Shown here in pieces: positions 27,529 to 36,049 of a stretch of DNA of 44,475 bases; the stretch's first letter is position 1; each line of letters starts with the position of its first letter. The position numbers and the translations under genes are program-made. Below the pieces are notes generated by a model. That model saw only the letters and a list, made by a program, of their open reading frames with translations, ran no database searches and had not been told where the DNA came from. The DNA lies in NCBI GenBank assembly GCA_014379205.1, contig JACMME010000171.1, positions 1 through 44,475 of the forward strand, given 5' to 3'. The DNA is from Gemmatimonadaceae bacterium (GTDB taxonomy: Bacteria > Gemmatimonadota > Gemmatimonadetes > Gemmatimonadales > Gemmatimonadaceae).

Positions 27529-30153
27529 ATGCGTGTCCGCTTTTTAATCTCGCTGGTGTTGGCCATCGCGGCAGTCGACGCACGAAGCGCCAGCGCTCAG
27601 ACGCTAACCGGCACCTTTCACACGATTTGGGAGGTTCCTGGCGATCGTGCACGCGGTGTCGTTCCCGCGTACGTTCTCGTCGATGACGCCGGACGCGCCA
27701 CGCGCCTCGTACTGGGCCCCGCGACGCTTCGATCCCTCGGCGGCGCATCCGCTGTCGATCGCCGACGCGTCACCCTCAAGACTTCGACTACGTTCGACAA
27801 GCCGCTTTCGGGCGCCGCGGGTTCGCGGACCGGAATGCCCGCAGCGCGGGTGACGTCCATGCAGCTCGCGCAACCGGGAACCTCCAACCGGCCTGCGGCC
27901 GAAACCGCTCAAACCGGTAGCAAGCCGTACGTCACGATTCTGTGCAGGTTCGCGGACTCACTGACTGTGGATTCGCATCCAAAATCAACGTACGACAGCT
28001 GGATGGGTGCGACCTACCCCGGCCTGAACCACTATTGGCAGGAGCTGTCCGCCAACAGCATCAACCTGGCGGGTACGGTTGTGACGGGTTGGTACAACCT
28101 TCCAAAAACGCGATCCGAGTACTTCCCGAACGGGCTCAGCGACAGCCCGGATTGGGGGATGATGCTGGATGATTGCAGCGCCGCTGCGGACCCCGATGTG
28201 TTTTTCCCGAGCTACTATGGGATCATGATGCAGTTCAATCTGCACATGTGGGCTTCGTGGGGCGGCGGTTGGACACTGACGCGTGATGGCCAGACGAAAG
28301 ACTATGGGATGACGTGGATGGCTAACTGGGCGACGCAGGCCACATACGCCCATGAGATCGGTCACTCGCTCGGCCTCCCGCATTCTTCCGGACCGTACAG
28401 CGGTACATACGATTCGAAGTGGGATGTCATGAGCGGCGGCCGCTTCAACGATCAGACATTCGGTACATCGATCGGGACGCATACCATCGCCTATCACAAG
28501 GATGCGCTCGGCTGGATCGCTCCCGACCGAAAGCTCCTCCCCACCATGCCTTCTGCGCAGCGAGTGTTGCTCGAGCGGAGTGCGCTTCCGTCACAGAGCG
28601 GCGGATTTCTCGCTGCCGAAGTTCCCATGCTCGGCAACGTCGAGCATTTCTACACGATCGAGTCGCGCCGGTTCGCTGGATACGACGGAAAGCTGCCAGG
28701 CGAAGCCATCATTCTGCATCGCGTAATTCCGTCGCTAGATGACCGGAACGCGCAGATTGTCGATGAAGACAACAATCTCAATCCGAATGACGCGGGCGCC
28801 ATGTGGACTGCGGGCGAAACGTTCACGGATTCGCTCAACGGTCTGACGGTTTCGGTCGAGTCGGCGACAGCGACGGGACACATAGCCAGCATCACACGAG
28901 GATGGCGGCTCACCGTTCAAGTCGCCGGAGACGGCCGAATAACGGCATCGCCAGGGATTGATTGCCCAGGAGAGTGCACCACACTGCTGGGTGCGCGCGG
29001 AGCGACCGTGACGCTCACCGCCAGCCCGGCCGTTGGAGAGACCTTTGGAGGGTGGAGTGGCGGAGGATGCTCGGGTGCTGGTAGTTGCCTTGTAACCATG
29101 AATGGCCATCGGGACATTACCGCCGCTTTCGGCCGGCCGGTGGTGATCGCGTCCGACGGCACACGCCGGTACGGCATTTCAGGCTCGCCCTACACCGATA
29201 CGCTGGCTGCTTCGGGCGGAAATGGTCCCATCGCATGGGCGCTCTCGTCCGGCAGCTTTCCCGCCGGCGTCACACTAAGCAGCTCCACCGGCGTAATTAG
29301 CGGTACGCCCCGCGCCGAAGGAAGCTTTACCTTCAGCGTGACAGCCACGTCAAACGGCGTCAGTACCGAAAAGGCGTTTGGGTTCAGCGTGTACGCCCCC
29401 CTTACAATCGTCTCCAGCGACGTAACGCGTTATGGCATTCTTGGCACTGCGTACTCTGACCGCCTGGTAGCGACAGGGGGACCGGCGCCGGCAGTCTGGA
29501 CACTTGCTGGCGGCGCCCTTCCGGCGGGACTCTCCTTCGACGCAGCCACTGCGACGGTTAGCGGAGTTCCGTCAAGCGAGGGAACCTTCGCCTTCTCGGT
29601 CACGGTTCGGTCGGACACACTCATCGCTAACAGGCAGTTCAGCCTGAACGTGTATCGCCCGCTCGGTATTGCCTCCGATTCCGCACGCCGGGCCGGTGTG
29701 ATGGGCAGGGCCTACTCCGACACGCTCGTAGCTGCGGGAGGCCCTAACGCAATCAGTTGGATAGTCAGTTCAGGCGCGCTGCCGCAAGGACTGGCGCTCG
29801 ACCCTGCATCCGGAATTGTTGCGGGCATCCCCGCTGAGTCGGGAAACTTTACTTTCATCGTCTCGGGTCGGGCGGACACGATTGTTGCGAGCAAGACGCT
29901 TGGCGTCACGATCACAAGGCCACTGCTCAACGTGGCAAGCGTGCTGGATCAGCTACTGGGCGTCTCGCTGCCGCTCAGTAATGATGAGTTGCGCTTCCTC
30001 GACTTGCAGGGAAATCGCAATGGCCGAAATGATATCGGCGATGCGCGCGGGTGGCTGCTATCGAACGGCGTGAGTATCGCGAACGTGGCCAGGCTGCTCT
30101 CGGGCCAACGCATCGCGCTACCTGAACAGCTGGATCACGAGGCGAAACCATGA
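27529..30153 (+). CDS. Secreted metzincin-type metalloprotease with Ig-like repeats and dockerin-like tail
   Basis: The 874-residue protein has a signal peptide (1-24), the same beta module as its upstream neighbour (about 27-115), then a zinc protease domain with HEIGHSLGLPH (275-285), matching HExxHxxGxxH, and a Met-turn WDVMSGG. The family could be M6 or another metzincin. Next are a divergent InlB-type repeat (about 459-540), three He_PIG-like Ig domains (about 543-625, 628-710, 713-795; each with an element like GLSFDAATATVSGVP), and a C-terminal region with a calcium-loop sequence DLQGNRNGRNDIGD that resembles one dockerin repeat. ATG 27529 is chosen for the signal peptide. The next gene overlaps by four bases (ATGA). 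Confidence 0.88.
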   Translation: MRVRFLISLVLAIAAVDARSASAQTLTGTFHTIWEVPGDRARGVVPAYVLVDDAGRATRLVLGPATLRSLGGASAVDRRRVTLKTSTTFDKPLSGAAGSRTGMPAARVTSMQLAQPGTSNRPAAETAQTGSKPYVTILCRFADSLTVDSHPKSTYDSWMGATYPGLNHYWQELSANSINLAGTVVTGWYNLPKTRSEYFPNGLSDSPDWGMMLDDCSAAADPDVFFPSYYGIMMQFNLHMWASWGGGWTLTRDGQTKDYGMTWMANWATQATYAHEIGHSLGLPHSSGPYSGTYDSKWDVMSGGRFNDQTFGTSIGTHTIAYHKDALGWIAPDRKLLPTMPSAQRVLLERSALPSQSGGFLAAEVPMLGNVEHFYTIESRRFAGYDGKLPGEAIILHRVIPSLDDRNAQIVDEDNNLNPNDAGAMWTAGETFTDSLNGLTVSVESATATGHIASITRGWRLTVQVAGDGRITASPGIDCPGECTTLLGARGATVTLTASPAVGETFGGWSGGGCSGAGSCLVTMNGHRDITAAFGRPVVIASDGTRRYGISGSPYTDTLAASGGNGPIAWALSSGSFPAGVTLSSSTGVISGTPRAEGSFTFSVTATSNGVSTEKAFGFSVYAPLTIVSSDVTRYGILGTAYSDRLVATGGPAPAVWTLAGGALPAGLSFDAATATVSGVPSSEGTFAFSVTVRSDTLIANRQFSLNVYRPLGIASDSARRAGVMGRAYSDTLVAAGGPNAISWIVSSGALPQGLALDPASGIVAGIPAESGNFTFIVSGRADTIVASKTLGVTITRPLLNVASVLDQLLGVSLPLSNDELRFLDLQGNRNGRNDIGDARGWLLSNGVSIANVARLLSGQRIALPEQLDHEAKP

Positions 30154-30551
30154 AACGCTTGCGCCAGGCTTTCAGTGCGCTTGCTATCGCGAGCGCTTGC
30201 ACGTTGGCCGCATGCGGCAAGGACAGGGGACCGGCTGCCCCGAAAGCAGGTGAGTTGACGCTGAATCTGACGACGCCATATGCCGATGATGGTGCGATTC
30301 TGGTCGCCATCTCGGGCCCGCAGATCGGCACGGTTCGCGCCGCCTCCAGCGCGCTAGCGGTGCATTCTCGTGCTGTAAGTGGCGGAGTAAAAGTCGCGGT
30401 GTTTGGCGACATCGCGAGCGGCGCCCTTCTCCGCATCGCGGTGCCCGATGTGAGCCAGCCCTCAAAGTATTCGGCAACAGTAGTCGAAGTCTCCGATAGA
30501 GCTAACGCATTGCGCTCACAGTCGCCCGGTTACAAGACGAGAATACAGTAG
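30150..30551 (+). CDS. Small lipoprotein, possibly cohesin-like partner of the protease
   Basis: The 133-residue protein has a lipoprotein signal peptide with lipobox LAAC (C22). The mature domain begins GELTLNLTTPYADDGAILVAISGP and continues as alternating hydrophobic strands with VPDVSQPSKYSATVVEVSD near the end, which looks like a beta-sandwich. Its form is loosely like a cohesin domain, and the upstream protease ends in a dockerin-like repeat; a docking pair is my inference, not an established fact. Its ATG overlaps the protease stop (ATGA), so expression is coupled. The last 50 bases overlap the 3' end of the convergent double-kinase gene. Confidence 0.75.
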   Translation: MKRLRQAFSALAIASACTLAACGKDRGPAAPKAGELTLNLTTPYADDGAILVAISGPQIGTVRAASSALAVHSRAVSGGVKVAVFGDIASGALLRIAVPDVSQPSKYSATVVEVSDRANALRSQSPGYKTRIQ

Positions 30552-32472
30552 CGTATCCCGGAAGTGCCTTTCGCGTAACTCCGACCGAACACCGAACACC
30601 GGCTATGACGGCGGCTGCCACCACGGCGGCTCCAGCCGCAGCCCATTTCCAGACACTGGTCTGCGCGCGCAGATGCGCATCCATCGATGCGTTCAGCGCA
30701 TCGCGAAATTCCGCAGCCGTCTGATACCGCTCGTCGGGATCCTTCGCCAGCGATTTCATCACGACCGCGTATACCGCTGAAGGCAGGTCGGCTCCAGTCT
30801 GCAGCACCGGAGCCGAATTGTCGCGAAGGTTCGCCGCCGGCACTAACGGCGGAGTGGTACGAACGAACGGGGGCGCGCCTGTGAGCATCTCGTGCAGAAC
30901 GCAACCCAGGCTGTAGACATCGCTTCGGCCATCCAGCTCCCTATCTCCCGAGGCCTGCTCCGGACTCATGTACGCTGGCGTTCCCGGCGAGATACCGCTG
31001 TCGGTGAGAGCATCCTTTCCGGTTGATGCCGTAGCCATTGCGCGCGCAATGCCGAAGTCGCTGACCACCGCATGCCCTTCCGAAAGCAGTATGTTGCCCG
31101 GCTTGATGTCCCGGTGGATGATCTTCTCGCGATGCGCGTACTCGAGTGCCTCCGCTGCTTCGCACGCAATCTGGACTGCCTCGGGCACACTCAGGCGACG
31201 ATCCCGGAGCAGCCTCTGGCGCAACGATTCCCCATCAACGTACGGGGTTACGTAATACAGCGAACCCGCCGCCTCACCCGAATCAATCAGCGGCAGTACA
31301 TGCGGGTGCTGCAGCCTTGCGAGCACTCCGATCTCACCCAGGAAGCGTTCCGCACCAATTGCGCTGGCAAGACGGGAGCGCAGTACCTTGAGCGCGACGT
31401 TGCGACCATGCCGAATGTCGCGTGCCAGAAAAACTGTGGCCACTCCGCCCGGGCCTATCTCCCGCTCGATCCTGTATTGCGGCGCAAGGACGGCACGGAG
31501 GCGCTCAAATGAGTCCGCTGCATCTTCGACGTACAATGCCGAATCGTCGGCTGGCGGTTGCGGACCAGCGTTCGGGCGCTGATCGGAGAGCGGCCGCGGG
31601 TTGGCATGCGTCGCCGGCGAGTCCTGAGCGCTCTTGCCAGAGAAAGCGGAACGCAGCGCGTCGGAGAATTTCGCAGCGGTGAGATATCGGTCGGCCGGTT
31701 TCTTCGCCATGGCGCGCACAATTACCGCTTCAATGGAAGCAGGCACCGTGGGGCGAAAGCCTCTGAGAGACGGCGGAGGCTCGAACAGATGAAGAGTTAC
31801 AACGGTCTGCGAAGACGCGCCCACGAACGGCGGCATGCCAGCCAGCATCTCGAATAGCACGCATCCCAGACTGTAGATGTCACTCCGCCCATCCAGGTCG
31901 CGTTCGCCGCTAGCCTGCTCGGGACTGATATAGGCGGGTGTGCCAAGTGTGATACCGGTTTCCGTCAGACGCTCCCCTCCGGCCTCGAGTATCGCCCGAG
32001 CGAGACCAAAATCCGCCACCGCGGCATGCCCGGACTGCAACAGAACATTGTCAGGCTTGATGTCGCGATGCACGATGCCGTGCGAATGGGCATGCGCCAG
32101 CGCATCTGCTACTTCAAGCGCTATACGCACAGCGTCATCAACGGGGAGCTGCTTCTCGCGGTCGAGACGATCGCGCAAGGCTTCACCCTCAATGAATGGC
32201 ATGCTGTAATACAGCACACCCTCGGCCTCTCCCGACTCGTACACCGGAACGATGTGCGGATGCGCGAGACGGGATGCCAAGTCGATCTCTCGTAGAAAGC
32301 GTTTCGTCTTGACGACTGTGCTCAGCTCGGGATGCAAGACCTTTAGAGCGACGGAACGATGTTGCCGCTCGTCCGTAGCCAGGTAGACTCTCGCCATTCC
32401 ACCGCGCGCCAATTCCCGGTGCAGCGTGTAGCGCTGCGCCAGCGCTGCGTTGATTTGGGCGAGGCGGTCCAT
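30502..32472 (-). CDS. Serine/threonine protein kinase with two complete kinase domains
   Basis: The 656-residue protein contains two full Hanks-type domains in tandem. The first (about 15-275) has ARGGMARVY, K44 in VALKVL, HRDIKPDN (D137), DFGLA and TPAYISPEQ. The second (about 335-610) has GPGGVATVF, VALKVL, HRDIKPGN, DFGIA and TPAYMSPEQ. Both therefore keep all catalytic residues. A linker rich in Pro and Ala separates them. One membrane helix near the end (KWAAAGAAVVAAAVIAG) leaves a tail of only about 20-25 residues outside. ATG 32472 is used because the usual start of these kinases (AALAQRYTLHREL) follows. The 3' end overlaps the convergent lipoprotein gene by 50 bases. Confidence 0.9.
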   Translation of the reverse strand: MDRLAQINAALAQRYTLHRELARGGMARVYLATDERQHRSVALKVLHPELSTVVKTKRFLREIDLASRLAHPHIVPVYESGEAEGVLYYSMPFIEGEALRDRLDREKQLPVDDAVRIALEVADALAHAHSHGIVHRDIKPDNVLLQSGHAAVADFGLARAILEAGGERLTETGITLGTPAYISPEQASGERDLDGRSDIYSLGCVLFEMLAGMPPFVGASSQTVVTLHLFEPPPSLRGFRPTVPASIEAVIVRAMAKKPADRYLTAAKFSDALRSAFSGKSAQDSPATHANPRPLSDQRPNAGPQPPADDSALYVEDAADSFERLRAVLAPQYRIEREIGPGGVATVFLARDIRHGRNVALKVLRSRLASAIGAERFLGEIGVLARLQHPHVLPLIDSGEAAGSLYYVTPYVDGESLRQRLLRDRRLSVPEAVQIACEAAEALEYAHREKIIHRDIKPGNILLSEGHAVVSDFGIARAMATASTGKDALTDSGISPGTPAYMSPEQASGDRELDGRSDVYSLGCVLHEMLTGAPPFVRTTPPLVPAANLRDNSAPVLQTGADLPSAVYAVVMKSLAKDPDERYQTAAEFRDALNASMDAHLRAQTSVWKWAAAGAAVVAAAVIAGVRCSVGVTRKALPGYATVFSSCNRATVSAMR

Positions 32473-32614
32473 CGCTGCTTGGTGGGGGAGTGGGAGTGAA
32501 AGCGCAAAACACGATCTGCGGGATTCCAACAGAACATGTAGGGCACGAAGCATCAAGGGCCAGTGCGTAGGGTGCTATGGCCGCTACCCGGCAACGTCCC
32601 ATAACAAAGAGCGG

Positions 32615-34384
32615 TCAGCTCATCTCCGCATGCGCTGACTCCCGCTGCACACCGCCAGAACCGCGGCGTCCGGCGCTCGGCGCCTCTTCATCCGCTGCTT
32701 CGAGTACGGGATCTTCCGTGTCCCACAACACCACGCCACGCACTGTGGCACCTGCCTCGCGTGCTTCGACGGCAAGGCGTTGCAAAACCTGCATATAGGT
32801 TCGCGATACTCGGACGCAGATAAGAACTTCGCCGATCGACTCCGAGACCGCCGCCACAGTACCGCGCCTCGACATGGGCGCGCTGACGATTACTGTATCG
32901 TAATGCCGGCCGAGGTGGGCCAGCTCCTCCGCTAACGCGTCTGAGGCACTGCCGAGAACGGCCGTCGCGCGCGAGCTGCCAGCGGTGAGCACGGCGAGAC
33001 CTCGATCGCGTCCTACCACCGCGGAAACTGTCGCGCTGGTCCATTCGGTTCGGCGCGCCAGCACATCACCAAGGCCGGGCGTCGGGCGAACCCGCATGAC
33101 ACTCGCAACTGACCGCGTGTCGAAATCGGTATCCGCGAGAATTGCCGTGCGCGACGCGTGAATCGCAGCCGTAGCCAGATTGGCCGCGACTGTGGCTACG
33201 GTTCCCGCATCGTCTCCAATGACTGCCATGCGAGGGAGATTGGATACGGAATCCGCTAGTTGAGCGTACAACTGTCGGTAGACCGGCGTCGGCAAATCGA
33301 TCAATGGCGGTACCAGATGATCGGCCTTCCTTCGCGTTCGTTCAGCCACCTCCACTCTGGGCTCGATCCGCGCGATAACAGGGGCGCGGGCGAAAACCTC
33401 CGCTTCGCTCGCATCGCTGATTCGAGGGTGTCGGATCTCCCCTACAAGCGCGAGCATGAAGCCGAGGGCTGCCCCCAGGACCACCGACGCCGCGAGCATG
33501 GCGATCGGTGACGCGGTTACCGATGCCAGTTGACGTGCACGCGCCTCCTGGCGTGCTATCGAATCGTTGCGGATGCGCGCGGCAGCCAGCAGCCGGCGTG
33601 ATTCGCCTAGTTCCGCAATCGCCGCCGTGCGAGACGCGGCAAACGGAATGGTGTCCGTTCGCATCAGCCGCGCCGTGTCAACCGCTACGGGCTTGGGAGT
33701 GAGCGTCGCAATCTCACGCCATAGTTGTGAACGCTTGGCTTCCGCGGCTGCCTGAACAGCGCGTCCGATGTCCGCCGCCCGCGCCGTGAGCGATACAAAA
33801 ATCGGATCAACCCCGCCAATCGCGCCGAACTCCTCCCTGCTTCGCTCAACCTCGGTGAGAGAGTCAAGCAACGCGCGTACGGTTGCCACATCGCGCATCT
33901 CGCCAGACTCGCCCAGTGCGCGGTACGACGCCGGCAAGGGCGCGCTTTCGACGCGCCGCAGCAGTCGAGCGATGGACGCAGCGTCCCTCGCAAGAGAATC
34001 CCGGCGCGCACGCACAACCGGGGAAATCGTGTCTGGCGGTGCAACGGGAGGAACCGCGACGGCACGTGCCTCGGCAAGCGCTGCTTCCGCGCCGCGCAGG
34101 CGGAGCGTCGATCGCCCGACGGCGGCAACCAGAGTCGAAGTATCCGCGCGAACGTCAGTCTGAGTCCGCATTGCTCGCGCGACGCGGCGTGCCCCACGTG
34201 GCACCAGAATCAACGTCACGAGAACGACCACGAACGCAGCACCGGACAACACCCCCACCAGCAGCGTTCTGCGAGCCACGTTCCTGGCCCTTCGCGAGAT
34301 CCAGCTGGCGCGGTGCTGCACTCGCGGAACTCCCGCCGGAGTTTCCGGACGGCGGACGCGGAGCGGAGCCGACGCTGAGTTCAT
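32615..34384 (-). CDS. Chain-length-determinant/BY-kinase-like protein with degenerate nucleotide site
   Basis: The 589-residue protein has two membrane helices (about 40-62 and 292-316) around a long helical periplasmic part, as in Wzz/Wzc polysaccharide co-polymerases, and a cytoplasmic domain with the layout of a bacterial tyrosine kinase (BY-kinase). However, the Walker A position reads VIGDDAGTVAT (388-398) with no GKS/T; Walker A' is AILADTDFD and Walker B is YDTVIVSAPM, which lacks the usual Asp. GLGDVLARRTEW is preserved. No tyrosine cluster is seen at the C-terminus. It is thus likely a non-catalytic relative that may control export of a polysaccharide; no polysaccharide genes are in the window. 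Confidence 0.75.
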   Translation of the reverse strand: MNSASAPLRVRRPETPAGVPRVQHRASWISRRARNVARRTLLVGVLSGAAFVVVLVTLILVPRGARRVARAMRTQTDVRADTSTLVAAVGRSTLRLRGAEAALAEARAVAVPPVAPPDTISPVVRARRDSLARDAASIARLLRRVESAPLPASYRALGESGEMRDVATVRALLDSLTEVERSREEFGAIGGVDPIFVSLTARAADIGRAVQAAAEAKRSQLWREIATLTPKPVAVDTARLMRTDTIPFAASRTAAIAELGESRRLLAAARIRNDSIARQEARARQLASVTASPIAMLAASVVLGAALGFMLALVGEIRHPRISDASEAEVFARAPVIARIEPRVEVAERTRRKADHLVPPLIDLPTPVYRQLYAQLADSVSNLPRMAVIGDDAGTVATVAANLATAAIHASRTAILADTDFDTRSVASVMRVRPTPGLGDVLARRTEWTSATVSAVVGRDRGLAVLTAGSSRATAVLGSASDALAEELAHLGRHYDTVIVSAPMSRRGTVAAVSESIGEVLICVRVSRTYMQVLQRLAVEAREAGATVRGVVLWDTEDPVLEAADEEAPSAGRRGSGGVQRESAHAEMS

Positions 34385-34400
34385 GGCGAAACGAAAAAGG

Positions 34401-34497
34401 TGCCCGGTGCCGGTGCCCGGTTTGAACTGCCCGGTGCCACAATAGCTGACACCAGGCAGTTAACCTAACACCCAGGCACCGGGCACCCAGCACCTCG
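34401..34497. repeat. Heptamer inverted array, locus F (TGCCCGG/GCACCGG)
   Basis: The left arm (34401-34434) has TGCCCGG, a six-base TGCCGG, TGCCCGG, an unrelated TTTGAAC and again TGCCCGG. The right arm (34470-34497) has GCACCGG, GCACCCA and GCACCTC after CCCAG. The spacer of about 35 bp contains its own stem, AACTGCC with GGCAGTT (34425-34461 region). It lies upstream of the BY-kinase-like gene and downstream of a lipoprotein gene, both on the minus strand. Confidence 0.75.
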
Positions 34498-34548
34498 ACC
34501 CTTCACACCTTATCGGCCACCACTCGAAACGGGGCTACCTCGACTCCA

Positions 34549-35139
34549 CTATCGGGGGAAGGTCCCACGCGATCTCGGAAACGTCGTTGGAAACCTGTCA
34601 TTGACGAATACCGGCCTGCGGCGGTCGTGCAGCTCACACTTGTCGCGGCCTACTCCACCGCCACGAATCACCACACCGCCAATTCCACCACCGTCACCGT
34701 GACCGCCACCGTCGCCTCGCTGGTCATCGGTGCCGGCCTGGGTTCCACCGGGATAAACGACTGGCAGCGGCTGCGGTCGCGGTGACGGCCGCGAATCAAC
34801 GGCCACAGCTTCCCCTTCAGCCGCGATGGGCACCTCAACCGGCAGAGTGACGGGCGACGGTTCTGTCACCTCTACCTCGGGTTCCAGCGACGGTGCCGCA
34901 CGAGCCCGAGCGCGCTTGGTAGGCACCTTGGCGCGAACAGTACCACCTGCAGCGCCGAGCTCGATGGACGAGACTACCAGCGATGCGCCCGCGTTCTGCT
35001 CGGATGCCAGCTCCAGACTCTCCACGGACGCGAGCGCCAGGTCTTTGCCCAGTTCGGCGTCCGTCGCCCGCCCACCACCGCCGCACGCCAGCGCGTACAG
35101 CGCTACAATTGGTGCTCCTAGTTGTCCGATCCTCCGCAT
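34549..35139 (-). CDS. Hypothetical lipoprotein with Pro- and Gly-rich C-terminal half
   Basis: The product of 196 residues has a lipoprotein signal with lipobox ALAC followed by four Gly residues. The N-terminal third contains ELGKDLALASVESLELAS, a helical segment. The middle has a basic Ala/Arg-rich run, then a Glu/Pro/Val-rich linker, a Pro-rich stretch (RPSPRPQPLP), a Gly/Asp/His-rich stretch and a basic end. The composition after residue 65 suggests an unstructured, exposed region. I recognise no family. ATG 35139 is preferred over an ATG 12 bases upstream because GGGAG is correctly spaced before it. It is transcribed toward locus F. Confidence 0.7.
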   Translation of the reverse strand: MRRIGQLGAPIVALYALACGGGGRATDAELGKDLALASVESLELASEQNAGASLVVSSIELGAAGGTVRAKVPTKRARARAAPSLEPEVEVTEPSPVTLPVEVPIAAEGEAVAVDSRPSPRPQPLPVVYPGGTQAGTDDQRGDGGGHGDGGGIGGVVIRGGGVGRDKCELHDRRRPVFVNDRFPTTFPRSRGTFPR

Positions 35140-35246
35140 GGCTACTCCCATTCCGCGAGGAGCTCGCTCAAACTTGAGATACGCCGGGCTCCTCCCCTGC
35201 GGCGCATCTTATGAGTCCTTTCATTGGCATGCTGCGCACCATCAGG

Positions 35247-35274
35247 TTGTGACCGGCTTAACAGGGTCTAATAC
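35247..35274 (+). promoter_or_regulatory. Candidate promoter for the SnoaL-like lipoprotein gene
   Basis: TTGTGA (35247-35252) and TAATAC (35269-35274) are 16 bases apart in the divergent region 35140-35372. The leader would be about 90 bases. No competing pair is evident, but the match is only fair. Confidence 0.3.
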
Positions 35275-35372
35275 TGACCGTGTCCACTCCTGTAGACGCA
35301 TCGTGTACCCTCATGAGGACGCTAGCCGTTGGTGCACCACTGGCCGTTTAACCCTTTGGCAGGCACGTCCCC

Positions 35373-35897
35373 ATGCGCCTTTTATGGCCCTCCGCTGTTT
35401 TGACCATAAGCGTCCTCGCCTTGGCTTGCGACTCCCCTCAAAATGCTCCTTCCGTCGCTGAGAAGAGCGGCATAGCCGACTCGCTAAAGCGCCAGGTTGC
35501 GGCCGCTTACGATTTCTCAAGGGAGAATGTGGCGGCGAATCTGATCAGCCTTTATCCTGACACAGGACGCGTCGTTGCGGCGGCCGCGGGCCGCGTAACC
35601 ACTTCCATGGATACCTTGCGGCGAGACATCGCGGCGTTCTGGGAGAATGTTGGCCGCAACATGCGGAATCCTGAATGGAAATGGCAGGAAATCCATGTCG
35701 ATGTGCTCTCGAGGGACGCCGCCGTAATGACCGCGACCTACCGGATTCCGCACATGACCCCTGCTGGAGCTCCCCACGAGATCGGAGGTGCCTGGACGGC
35801 CGTCTTCGTGAAGAGAGACGGCAGATGGGTAATCGTCCAGGAGCACCTGTCAGATGTTCCAGTGCACTCCGTTACCTCGAGTCCAGCCCCCGAATAG
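35373..35897 (+). CDS. DUF4440/SnoaL-like lipoprotein
   Basis: The 174-residue protein has a lipoprotein signal peptide with lipobox LALAC (C19) and a single alpha+beta barrel domain of the NTF2/SnoaL-like superfamily: helix SLKRQVAAAYDFSRENVAANL, the element LYPDTGRV, the strand WKWQEIHVDVLSRDAAVMTATYRI and the last strand GAWTAVFVKRDGRWVIVQEH, which is the DUF4440 signature. Members bind small molecules or act as simple enzymes; no catalytic residues can be assigned. The start is ATG 35373; no strong ribosome site. It is alone between a divergent lipoprotein gene and the convergent metalloprotease, with locus E directly after its stop. Confidence 0.8.
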   Translation: MRLLWPSAVLTISVLALACDSPQNAPSVAEKSGIADSLKRQVAAAYDFSRENVAANLISLYPDTGRVVAAAAGRVTTSMDTLRRDIAAFWENVGRNMRNPEWKWQEIHVDVLSRDAAVMTATYRIPHMTPAGAPHEIGGAWTAVFVKRDGRWVIVQEHLSDVPVHSVTSSPAPE

Positions 35898-36020
35898 CTG
35901 CTGGCTGGTGGCTGATAGCAGATGGCTGATAGCGGATTGCTTAAGAAGTTCACTGACAAGCCACCGTCCGTCTCTTCCCCAGCCATCAGCCATTCGCCAT
36001 CAGCATTCGCCATCAGCCAT
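35898..36020. repeat. Heptamer inverted array, locus E (ATGGCTG/ATGGCGA)
   Basis: The left arm (35898-35932) has CTGCTGG, CTGGTGG, CTGATAG, CAGATGG and CTGATAG. The right arm (35980-36020) has CAGCCAT, CAGCCAT, TCGCCAT, a six-base CAGCAT, TCGCCAT and CAGCCAT, which is the complement. The spacer is 47 bp. It lies between the 3' ends of two convergent genes, starting on the base after the stop of the SnoaL-like gene. The words are those of locus D, 15 kb away. Confidence 0.88.
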
Positions 36021-36049
36021 GCCGACATCCTTCGCCGTGGCAAGAAACC

